64,000 nucleotides of DNA, taken from Calycina herbarum (taxonomy: Eukaryota; Ascomycota; Leotiomycetes; Helotiales; Pezizellaceae). Position 1 is the first letter of the stretch, and each line of letters begins with the position of its first letter. The position numbers and the translations under genes are program-made. The notes below the pieces were generated by a model that saw nothing but the letters and a program-made list of their open reading frames with translations, made no database searches and had not been told where the DNA came from. Of the stretch, positions 1-10,700 are shown piece by piece. The stretch is from positions 372,001 through 436,000 of the forward strand of contig LLEY01000072.1 in NCBI GenBank assembly GCA_001414485.1, written 5' to 3'.

Positions 1-255
1 AGTTACACGAAGAGTGATACAACTCATGAGGAATTGTATAGGGCCGAACCCCCTGCATTTCGATTTCTAACGCAACTCTTCAGGGATGAGTTGTGATGCT
101 GGCTGCTGCCGCCAAGGCCGATGGACTTTGCTCCAGGCGGCTCTATCTGGACCACAGATACGTGTCATATTCTACATAACTTATACGAAGTATGGTTTGG
201 GTGGACGAAAAGAAGAAGAAGCGTTATCTTGTTTTTCTTGGATAAACAAATCAAG
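1..255. other. 5' flank of the Zn2Cys6 gene
   Basis: No gene is supported here. The stretch precedes the start codon of the Zn2Cys6 factor at 256 and presumably holds its promoter and 5' UTR. No clear TATA box or operator is visible. Confidence 0.4.
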
Positions 256-1675
256 ATGGACGCTCCAGATAAAATACTCAACACAGCGAGGAGGTCTCAC
301 CGGAAGACTCGGACGGGATGTCGGACGTGTAAAAGAAGGTACGTTGCATTGAGTGTAGAAATGAGAAGTTTTACTAATGGAAGTGTAGGAAAATCAAGGT
401 CAGTAATAGAAATCGTTTCTCATTTCTTGTCCTGTTTATTTTCAATTTTCGCTTTTTTAAACCCACCAGTTTTGTGGCCCACATTTTGGGGTGATAATGT
501 TTTCCACGTCTCAGTTTGGAATATTCAAGTTTTCCCATGAGGAGTTTGGAAATTTCTATGAAGGAAACAAGCTAACTTCGTTATATAAAATAGTGTGACG
601 AAGGAAGACCTTCATGTTGGAACTGCATCAAGGTTAGTTTCATCTCATCAACACCCAGCTTGGACAAAATCATTAAACTATTATCAAGCATTCCGTCTCA
701 TGTGATTTTCTTCCACCGGTGGCATCGCCAGCAAACTCTTCAAATGTTGGAACGCCACCATCTCATCCAGTCGCCGGATTCATTGGAAGAACTGGAATCT
801 GGTCAAGTCCGAACAATACCTTCAACTCAACTCTTTCTATGGCCAACAATGGAACACTACCCGACCTAAATATGAACGACTTGGAACTTCTTCATCATTG
901 GTCATTATCTACCAGTCTTACCATGACATCGGATCCCGTTCTACGAACTCTATGGCGTAGCAAAATTCCACAGATGGCTTTCGAATTCCCCTTTCTCATG
1001 CGTGGTATCCTCGCCGTGGCAGCTCTTCATCTCTCCTACCTACACCCCGGACGTCGAGACTTTTACATCCCAAATTCAATGCAACATCACGACATAGCCC
1101 TCTCAGGAGCAACCAATGTACTCCCCAACGTCACAAATGATAACTGCATGCCACTCCACATCTTCTCCATCCTAACCTGCATCCACACTCTCGGGCGACC
1201 TCGAAAAGCCGAAGACTTCCTCGTCGTAGGCGACCACGGAATCGCAAAATGGTTCGTCCTCTTCCGAGGCGTCGTCCAAATCATCGAGAACTTCTCGGAA
1301 GCAATGAGTACCGGCCCCCTCGCAGCACTCTTCCACTCCCGCGTACGTCGCCAATGCCAACGCCAATCCTGCACCGAAAACTCAACCATGGATCATCTCT
1401 CCAGTCTCCGCACCTCTATCCTCTCCTCGCCCCTTCCCCCAAATACCATACAAATGTATCTCGACAACATGTCCGAGCTCCAAAACTCTTTCTCCTTTGT
1501 GTATTCATGTCACTCGCACTCCCATGAACTTGGAGATATTTTTATCTGGTTATTTAGGTGTTCGGTCCAGTATCTTCAGAATTTGCAGGAGGGCACCCAG
1601 GAGGCACTTAGTATTTTTGCGTATGCTTGTGTGCTTTTTTGGAAGATGGAGAAGTTTTGGTGGATGGAGGGGTGA
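256..1675 (+). CDS. Zn2Cys6 transcription factor (sterol-uptake-regulator-like), C-terminus cut by stop codons
   Basis: Exons read by eye are 256-338, 389-398 (10 nt), 594-632 and 689-1675, giving about 372 aa. The joined N-terminus holds a complete fungal binuclear zinc cluster, with CRTCKRRKIKCDEGRPSCWN followed by a sixth cysteine in HSVSCDF. This predicts a nuclear DNA-binding regulator. The rest resembles the fungal-specific region of Upc2-like sterol uptake control factors, including SHELGDIFIWLF and EALSIFAYACVLFWKMEKFWW. The ORF stops at TGA 1673-1675. The same frame goes on with family-like sequence (VWNWLDGEHRGWIE) to a TAG at 1739-1741, then PIAEIGW. Both stops sit where relatives have Trp, so TGG to TGA/TAG changes probably removed the tail. 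The gene may be a pseudogene or may make a shortened factor. Confidence 0.75.
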
Positions 1676-1741
1676 AGTGGGTTGATTATGAATAATGTCT
1701 GGAATTGGTTGGATGGGGAGCATAGGGGGTGGATTGAGTAG

Positions 1742-3238
1742 CCTATCGCTGAGATTGGGTGGAGTCCTCCTGTGGAAAGGAGTTTGGAACAACAGGGTGT
1801 CGCGAGTTGAGGATGGGTTCATGGGTTATGAGTTGGTACTGGATGCCTATGATTTATTTGCTGGTTTTGATTTGACTGGTTTTGGGGCATGTATGGCGTA
1901 TGGTTTGGACGAATGGGTTTACGGAGGAAGTTACCAATGTTTATATTTCACGGCTTCGTTTTCTGCCATATATTCCGTTTCTTTTTTTCTACATCGCATA
2001 GAAAATTCAAAACTTGCCAAAGTACTCGGCTCCTCAGTCCTTCCAAGTGTACTCGACTCTCGAGTACTGCTCTAGTTATTGTCAGAGCGGCGGAGGTAAC
2101 ACCGACCTTCCCTCCCCGCCTATCCTGGATTCAAAAAACCAAGCCCCGAAGTCTCGGTGGAAATATCAAAAAGCTTTTACCACCGAATGACCAACCCCTA
2201 CGTCGATCATCTTTTCCCTCCCCGAACTTAAAAATAAATAAGCCTATGTTTTCCCGGGATGTCGGTATAAACATATTCTCCGAAAGCCCTGGATGTCGAA
2301 TGGGTATTGGTTCCGATGGTTCTTTTGGAGACACTAGAATAGTTATGAATAGGATTTAGTAGTTGGGACAGAAAAAGCTCGACTTTTGGATATTTGAACT
2401 CTGTGAAAAGAGAATTTATGTAGGCCGCTATTTGCGCAGTATCTGAACCCTCTAATCGACCCCTTACAATTAAATTAGCTGGACCTCTAACTACTAGTAT
2501 TTGGGTACTTTATGTTGCCTCCGCTCTTCAACGGTTCCTCACCTACCTCCGATTCCCGTTCCCGTCTCCTCCATGAGTATTCTGGCATTAACAAGCAAAC
2601 ATTTCGGCGTCCTATACTTACTAACAAGGTAAGGTGGCTGAAGATTGGTTCGGAGGTGTACCTGAGAACGGACTTATAATAGGAGGCCGAATGGGGCGCT
2701 CGGTTATTTTTGGACGAGCACCACCGGACGAGGTCACGGGGTTTTGGTTGGTGTTTAATGAGAGAGATGACTCGATGAGGAAACAGTTTTTGCGATTCGA
2801 GGGCGCTAGTAGTTTTTGTTGTTGGAGTGTTGATTTGGCGATTGCAATTAGAGAGGCGGGCGACCAAACTCACGTGGAGAATATTTTCTAGATTATTTAC
2901 TCGGATGGAGTAAAGAGAGAGCATAGTTGGACATGAACGAGCGCAGGAGAAAAGAAGGGAGTTTTTTGAGAACTGGAGAGTAAGAAAAAAGCGATAAGTA
3001 GTTAACGATAAGTGGAGGTTATGTAGCGACACAGACAGCAACTATTGGTAATAGTGCAAAGCTGCATAGGCTTTCTCTCAAGCATTGCAAGCGTTATATC
3101 GTTGGCTCCATTATAAATTGCAAGTGGAAGAGACTAAAAAACTCAAAAACTCGTAGAACTTTGAACTGCAGAAAATATTTTCGCTTATGTCAAAAAACAC
3201 CCAACCGAAGCAAAACATAAAGCAAGCATCTAGAACCA
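1742..3238. other. Intergenic region, no recognised gene
   Basis: About 1.5 kb with only short open frames on either strand. None shows a recognisable domain or a convincing splice chain. A plus-strand frame at 2634-2891 and a minus frame at 2487-3041 overlap and look like chance. The region includes the lost 3' end of the Zn2Cys6 gene and the 3' flank of the aldolase-type gene. Confidence 0.4.
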
Positions 3239-4216
3239 TCATAGCGCATAATCCTGTCCTGACTCGTGAGCCATCATATCAAAAGTAGGTTTAGCACTAA
3301 ACCACCCCGCCAACTCCGTCCCCACAGTCTTATAAGTATAAGCCGCCTCCTCATCACCAACCTTCACCGTCTCGCCTCCTCTTCCCCCAGCCGCTGCATC
3401 AGCCATCAACTGCACATGACAACACTTTTCCAAACTCATGAACCAAAATACAGCTGCTTCGATAGTCCTCGCACAAGTGAGAAGTCCATGGTTCTGAAGT
3501 AATGCTGCTTTATTGTTTCCAAGCGCTGTGGCGATCGTTTTCCCTTCTTCGGCTTGGAGAACTATACCCCCGAAACTGGAGTAGAGAGCTATGTCGTCGT
3601 GGAAGGCGCAGGAATCTTGGGTTATGAGGTCGAGTGGGCGGCCGAGGGTGCAGAATGCGCGGCCGTAGATTGAGTGGGAGTGGGCTACGCAGTTTATTTC
3701 TGGTCTTGCGGTGTGGACTGCGTGGTGGATCATGTATGCTGAAGAAGTTTATTAGTTACGGAATAGTTTTGATAGAGATAGTTTGGTATACCTGCAGTAT
3801 TCAATAAGCGAACTGGTCCGCCATCTACAACTTTTCCGGTAGCGTCTACGCGGATGAGATCGGAAGCTTTGAGTAATGGCCAAGCAACTCCGAAAGGGTT
3901 AACCCAAAACGAAGTTGGTTCTACCGGATCCTACTTGTGTATCAGTTCTGCTTCAAGAATCTTTGGAAGTGATTTTTACTCTCAATGTGATGTGGCCTGC
4001 AACACCTTCATCGAATCCAAATTTTGCGAAAATCCGGAATGCTAATGCGAGTCTTCCTTTTTGATACTCGCGCTCCTTGTAAGGATCTTGGTATTTAGGT
4101 CCATTGATTCCAGCTAACATCTCAGTCTTCTTGACTTCGGCCTCCGAAGAGAGGGCAACAGCTTCATTGTGCTCTGAAGCAGGAAGCGTCGTATCATCTG
4201 CGCTTGGTGGAGCCAT
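3239..4216 (-). CDS. Class II aldolase/adducin N-terminal domain protein
   Basis: There are three exons on the minus strand: 4216-3980, 3930-3792 and 3738-3239, with introns of 49 and 53 nt, giving about 291 aa. The chosen start is MAPPSADD at 4216; a Met 9 codons upstream (4243) is also in frame. The protein spans the class II aldolase/adducin fold. FDEGVAGHITLR gives the early acid and His segment, and AHSHSIYGRAF and QNHGLLT supply the His residues used for metal binding in this superfamily. Adducin-type fungal members are cytosolic and mostly of unknown substrate, so a sugar-phosphate aldolase activity is not shown. The reading frame is intact and the gene looks functional. Confidence 0.85.
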
Positions 4217-4393
4217 ACTTACAACCTTTCTTAAGCTGAACAAATAATACAGGATTCAAAAATCAAACTGATTTCTTGTGATTGGAAATGCAAATCTTTT
4301 AATATGTAAGATGTAAGTAAGGGAAGATGGCGTGGAAAGGGAATCGCACGATTACATACAAGTGCAAGCTTACACGTCAACCTCGGCCCATCC

Positions 4394-4860
4394 CTAAACA
4401 TCTGCTTCTTCTGGGACAGGGGGTAGACTGCAGGGTTTATGTAGCATCACATACACGAGATAGGATTCAAAATAGACACCGCAGATGAGTTGTCCAATTG
4501 CCATGTAGACGGAGTTATAAATACCGATTGCGGGGTAATCCGTACGCCGTGTCGACCTCGGAGGTATTACCGTGATGGAGCGTATAGTCAGAAGAAATGT
4601 CTTCGATGGTCTAACTGCACTCCGTACATTAACCAAACTGTTGTAGATATGTTTTAGCACAGCATAAGCAGAAATATATGCCAAGACCTAAGACTACCGA
4701 GATCAGAAGAGCAGTTTGTCTTCCCAATTCTATGACGCTTAGTGATCGCTTCATCAACCATAACTATACTTGGAGGATAAGAAATATAACGACCAAAAGC
4801 CAACTGAAACAGTATAATCAATAACAACCCCCCAAAGACCGGGTATATCTCTAAAATCTA
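4394..4860 (-). pseudogene. Relic of a multi-spanning membrane protein gene
   Basis: On the minus strand several blocks read like a membrane protein but sit in different frames. They are EIYPVFGGLLLIILFQLAFG with YPPSIVMVDEAITKRHRIG (about 4860-4730), then ELGRQTALLISVVLGLGIYF (about 4730-4670), then TDYPAIGIYNSVYMAIGQL running to VPEEADV and a TAG stop at 4394. I could not find a phase-consistent set of introns that joins them, and no start codon is left. The upstream side abuts the 3' end of the DUF6590 gene at 4931, so the 5' part is missing. It is read as a truncated gene relic. The family is not recognised. Confidence 0.35.
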
Positions 4861-4930
4861 ACGTTTGTAATGAATAATTTGAGATATGAAATCTATTTCC
4901 CGTCCCTAGTTCCGGGGTATACTCAATAAC

Positions 4931-7137
4931 TCATGAGTGGCGCAGTTTCGTTTGATTTGGCAACTTGTGGAAATCTTCATCCTCTTTCCCCTTGTAAAAG
5001 CTACTCGTTTCTTCAACGGGAATGAGTGGTGTATGTTGTGATGAGGGGCGAAAAGTTTGGCTGGTGGTATATGATAAACGCCCCATGCGAGCTTCCAAGC
5101 TCATGGGGCTCCTGGAATTTGTATATATTGGTGGCGGATTAGGAGGAGACCGCCTAAAATTAGTTCCACTACCGGAATCATAAGGCCTTCGGATGACACC
5201 GGAAGATTTCGTCCTTCGAGAAGCCAGCGCAGAATCATTGAGGTTCATTCCTCGTTGGCCTTCGAGTTTAGGTAATAAAGTGTGAAGGTGATTGTGGAAA
5301 GATTCTAGAGAATTTGCATCGAGAGTTCCCACATCCATTACCTTGACGTTAGATTCCACTATTAATGAATCCTCAAACAACACTTCTGAACAAGCAGGTA
5401 ACCGCTCACCATCCGAGACATCAACTTTCAAGAATGTGGATGCCCAGGATGGCCTGGTGGAATCTTCCTCAGAATAAATCGAACACCGTGTTGGGTTGAC
5501 GGCCGGGCTCGAAGAATCGAGCCCAGGAATATTTGTGATAGGTAAACATACAATCGTCTTGTTTTGTACCGCAGAAAGACCATAGGCAACAATCAACCGT
5601 AGCTTTACTGTATAAATACCACCATATTGAACGATTGACGAGATCTTCCTAACCTCGTCTGACGTGCCGTTTGGCAACGTTAACAGCATTGAAAATACGC
5701 GACCAGACCTGAAAAATTTCTTGTACTCGGCGTTCCGCACCCGATATCGCGGATCAAGTTTCTCGGTCTCGCCAGGAGTGCCCGATATGCGCCAGCCTCC
5801 TTCTGCATTGAGTGCTTCGCCAGGAAGTTTCGGGTGACTGGGTATACTATCCCATGATGGAGTTGGGGAAGACCATAGCTGTGTCCAATCAGTACCAAAA
5901 TTGAGCAAGATATCGAACGCAGGATCGTTGACCACGGTGAAAGCGGTGTTGTACTTTGTGTTGACGTTTCTTGAGGCACGCCAAAACATGTGGCAGATGA
6001 GGCCTGTTTCAGAAATTGATGAGGCTATCCCAAGGCGAATAGCAAGTTCCTTGGATATCTCAGGTATTGTGACTGATTCGTCAAAATGAGCAAGGGTATC
6101 TACCCAAATGCGATTGCGTTCCGAGTATATTTCAATGGGATGATGGAAGGATACGGTCCGAGGCAACGTTGTCTCTTCTTCTGACGGTAGGGAGGGTTTT
6201 TCTCCGATGATACTCTCAGTAAAGTAATGATCTAGTCTTTTGAGATGTTGTGGCGGGATTCGACCAATACTCATGACCTTGATATTGTGCTCCACGGTAT
6301 ATATACGACTAAAATCTAAACGAGAAAGTGGAGATAGCAATTCTCCAAGCCGCTCGATGATCAGCGGGAAAGGTGCTTTATCCATTGATTCTCCCGGAAG
6401 AGGAGACGGTAGTAATTCACCCTGTGGGAAAACAACGGCATGGTCTTGAGAACGAACACCTAGTTTCGTAGTCGCTTGGCCACCATACGTGTTAATGGAG
6501 AGACACAAAGAACAATAAGAACGTTCGCGGATAACGACGAACCGGCGAAGTTCTGTAAATGCAAATTGTCCATGACTGGTTGGTGAAATCATGGAATGAT
6601 TTGATACTGGAGAGTTGGCGCTAGCGGGCTCGCTCCACAAAACCTTAAAAACACGACCGACATTGAAAAAGCGTCGTGGTTTTCCTACCGTGACAAATTC
6701 TGTCCAACGTATTAGCATAACCTAGTGGCAAGTACGTTGAAGTCTATGTACCTGGGCTAAATGGCTCATGTTTTCTCTCCAATATCGGCCCCTCCTTTGT
6801 CTTTGTTTCTTCTCTCTTGATCGAAGGTGTATCGCCCTCTTGGTGACTGCCCGGTGTGTCCCCTCCTGCATATGTCTTTCCTCCCATATGAGGAGAATAT
6901 TTAGCATCGAGTTTGGTGGCAGTATGGGGAGAGTATGTGGAAGAGGAAGAGGCTTGGGATTGAATCTCCAGCCCATATTGGCGTGTTGTCCTTCCTGTAG
7001 TATGTATGGCCAGTTAGCGCCGCTGCTTGGAAGAGATTCGAGAAAGTGCTACACTTGCCGTTTTCATCCTTGCAATCGATATACCAACGACCAGTCTGAG
7101 GCTCCAATATCCATGGATTGGGTGCAGCCATATCCAT
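4931..7137 (-). CDS. Tandem DUF6590-domain protein
   Basis: Exons on the minus strand are 7137-7059, 6994-6752 and 6684-4931, giving about 690 aa (start MDMAAPNPW, or two codons later at 7131). Intron 1 (7058-6995) has a GC donor (GCAAGT) with a perfect CTAAC branch site. Intron 2 (6751-6685) is GT-AG with CTAAT. The N-terminus PWILEPQTGRWYIDC resembles the W-rich starts of fungal DUF6590 proteins. A first DUF6590 copy starts at PGKPRRFFNVGRVFKVLW and ends near DFSRIYTVEHNIKVM. A second starts at KKFFRSGRVFSMLL and ends near SLIVESNVKVMDVG. The linkers are Ser/Pro-rich. DUF6590 is a fungal domain without known biochemistry, so no function is assigned. Confidence 0.8.
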
Positions 7138-7754
7138 TCATTCACAATTCTTTTCTCGATGGGGGGTTTGTTGCCATCTTACTAGCGCGTAGCCAGGGGG
7201 TTCCATGATCTCTTCATGTGTTTATCTTGGCAACATGCCAACTTTCAAGTGGAGGTGCTTGTTGCGGGAGTATATTTATTCCCTATAGAGGAGGCTCTGA
7301 GTTAAGGCTGACGGAGAGCAAAATCCATGCCTGCTTATCATAGTCATGTGACCAAACTAACCCTGTTATTTTCAACGGAATCTCCAGGCCAGAATAAAAA
7401 ATTTCTCGATTCATATATATGCGTTGGTGGCCATGAAATATGGAAAACCCCTCTTTATCATACAAGTTTCTTTTGCGAGTGGAGATTTGGAAAGATGGAA
7501 TGGTTTGCAAGCGGTCATTCAAAATAAGTGAAGCTTGACTTTTTACTGTATCATGGACAGACGGGGGATATAAGAAAACATATCACGTGTGCGGTATGGA
7601 CAGCGGCACGTGTGGCACAATCTTGACAAGAATTCCCAACCTCCTTTTAATTTTTTCCAAACAATTCCATCAACAAAGTTTCCTTTCAATTTCAAGAGCA
7701 CAATCGCGCGGTATTCTACCATTTTGCTGCCTTTCTCTCTCGCCTGTTTCGTTT
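7138..7754 (-). promoter_or_regulatory. Promoter region of the DUF6590 gene, with two CACGTG boxes
   Basis: This 617-bp gap lies between the 3' end of the large gene at 7755 and the DUF6590 start at 7137, so it serves as the DUF6590 promoter. Two CACGTG E-boxes (7584-7589 and 7607-7612), 23 bp apart and both followed by TG, lie about 450 bp upstream of the start. CACGTG is the known site of fungal bHLH factors such as Cbf1 and Pho4; use here is an inference. Confidence 0.4.
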
Positions 7755-10700
7755 CTACAGCTTTTCTTTTTCATCTTCTTCTTCGTCTTCGTCGCCTCTT
7801 GGTACCCATTCAAGCAATAACCCACGTACAAGTTCCGTGTCCTCCTGTAGGACTTCGCTCTGGGTTGGCTTCAATCTGAACGATCTGCTATCAAAGGTGC
7901 TGGGATATGGCAAATGTGAACGCCGTTTTATTGGCCCGGTCGTGGAAGCTATACTCCCATTTCGAACGGGCTCTAGATCTGGCCTCCCCAGATATGACCG
8001 CGAGGAGTGTGAGGGCTCGTAGCTATTTGTAGGATGGCTTGTTGAAGGAGTGTACGGTGGTCTCCGTGTTTCCCATACTTTTTTCTGATCAATGCCGTTT
8101 TGGTGTCCCCCGACAGAGTGTCGTGGCCCAGCGGAATTTGCCATTCTATTTCGAGGCCCCTTTTCTTCATCGTCAGCAAAGTGCGCTCTCCTTTCCGGTA
8201 TCTCGGGAGCTGCAGGTGGTGCCGATGGTGCTGATGGTGCTGGTGGCGGTGGTGGTGCCCAATAGCTCGCAGACGGAGGTGGTTGAAATGGAGGTGGATA
8301 TTGGCCCTGTGAATCTGGAAAATATATACTCCTATTTTCGCTTTTGAAAGGATTAGGATGCGATTCATATCGAGTGCCTCTCCAAGCACTACTATTTCCG
8401 ACAGAGCTCTCAGGGATATATGGACGAGGATTATATATGCCTAGCCTTGTCCGTCGTCTCTCGGGTCGCTGGGAGCTAAAATAAGTTGAGGACAGAGTGG
8501 ACCATGTGCTTGTTCTACTTGTTGAGCTGGTTGCACTTTCAGTGCTGCTTCTTCTCCTCGGTTGCGACGTTGTTCTTCTTTCGTGCGGTGTTCTGCCCGT
8601 ATTAAGTGTGGGGGGAATCGATTTTGGAGGGGCTCCGACTTCGTCAGCTAACTTGGCTGGTAACGAGGTAGGTGGAGGTGCCAGAGGAGACATTTCCCGA
8701 GAGATTTCCACTGTATCAACGGTCTTGATTGGAATTGGAGTCTCTAAGGGAGATGCCTTCGGGGTTGTTTTTTCGTGATCGGGTGCTCTGTAAGTCTCCT
8801 CCATGATTATCACCTCTACACCAATTGGAGTTTTTCGCAAGTAAACAGTCACTGACCGGAGTCCAGTAGACTGGCCGTCAATTGCTTCAAGCTGAGCAAT
8901 ATTCCACACAAATCCTGGCTCACATTCAACCATATTCATGTCGGTAATGATTTTCGCCAGTTCTGTTTGCTGAGTTTTAAGCAGCTTCAATTTTTTCTCA
9001 ATTACGTGCGGGCCGTCTGATTTTAGCTCCGTAATTCTTTGAAGGATGTCAGCTTCAGAGAATCCCTCCCTCTCAGTTGTGGGGGGTACTGAAGAATGAT
9101 CCCCGTATTCATTCTGCGGTTCGAGTACGCGGACTGTAAACGCGGCGTAAATTACAAAAGTCTCAATATTTTCATCCTTCATCAGCAAGTTGCTGCTCCT
9201 CGTGATTTCCCTCCCTGCCGTGGGTTGAGGCAGTTGTTCTAAACTAGGAGAACCAATGCCGTTCTTTACGTTTGCACTGCTTTCCAGTTTATTTTGAGGT
9301 GCCATTGGCGCTTCCGGTTTTTGGTTTTGTATTATTGCAACAAGTGCTCGCTTCTCATTTGACCAGAATTTCAATTTTTCTTTTCGAAGCCATTTGAGGT
9401 GCACCAGAGACCCCCCATATTTCTCATTCACGTCACTGGAGAGTATCTGTGACAGTGCCCACATCTCATCGCTCGTCAAGAAGGCATATTTCTTCCACGA
9501 GATGGGCCCGGACGATTGTGAATTTTCTAGGTCTCCTTGTCGCAATGAGAAGTGTCCTGGGCATGGTATCTGGTGATAATTCTTTCCGCGAATAACGAAA
9601 GCCGTAAGAAAAGTGCCTGGTCCAAAGATATCCTCCATCTTAGCTTGGGTCACAAAAGCACGTCCTTGAATCCTCCTAAGCCCTTTAAAGATATTTGGCC
9701 TTCTTTCAGACTTGGACGATCCAGAAAGAGTACTGTTCGTGCTGGTTTCGAGTTCGTTATCGATATCAGAGGGATCTTCAAACTTTTCGAGCGTTCTAAG
9801 CATTTTTGGTCTGCGGAGCTCGCCCTCCGAAATCGGTCCACCCTCATTAGGCACAAGAAACTGGAAAACATCTATCGGTTGTTTGGATTCGAGGGCTTGG
9901 CCTTGCTTCTCAATTTGAAGCAAGGTTTCTCTTGGGTGCCGTTGGGTCGGTCGTACTGGTGACTCTACACCACTCAATGTGATGTAGATTTGTTGTGTTG
10001 CCCGCTGTGTAACTTTTTCATCGTCTGTGTCTTCATGTTTGGTTACTTTTTCCATTTCGTCGACTTTCTCCCCCACTGGAGATCCACTTGCGTTAGAAGG
10101 CTCCATGTTCTTTCGGTTCTTTATTTCTAAAATTCCATCCCCCGTTCTCCCTGAAATCGTTTCCTCGTTTGGGACAACCTCGAGCGCAGGAGGAGCTATA
10201 GGTGACATTAGCCGTAGAATCGGTGCTGGCTGTTCATCTGAGTCTCGCATTTTCCCTTTTTGCTTCGCCTTTTGGGGTGAGGCCTCAATATTCGAAGCTA
10301 ATATGTGGTCATCATCCTCCTGTATCGATAGGTTGGAAGGTGATTGCTTCGACTTAATGGCCAATTCGGTGTTCTGGGTAGATAACGATACGGGTGTCTT
10401 GGTCAATTCTGGTGCCAATTCTAACCTTGGTCTCATTGAAAGGCTTTCAGCACTCTTTTCCATTTCATTTTGGCCAGCTGGTGTTTCCGTAGTTGATGTG
10501 TCAGAATCCAACGATTTTGTGGTGTGGATCACTATTTTGGGCTCGCTTTTCTCCATCACTGGGGATAGTTTGGTGTTTTTTTCTTGCCTTGGAAGAATTT
10601 CCGCCTTGGCTTTGGTTACAGGCTGTTCTGATGAACTGTTTTGCTGTATACTTGGTTTTGGGCTGTCAACAACAGTGCGTGGTTCTTCACCAGCCTGTAA

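Noticed and set aside
2487..3041. Minus-strand frame of 184 codons
   Set aside because: Composition looks random, there is no domain or signal, and a plus-strand frame overlaps it. Probably a chance ORF.
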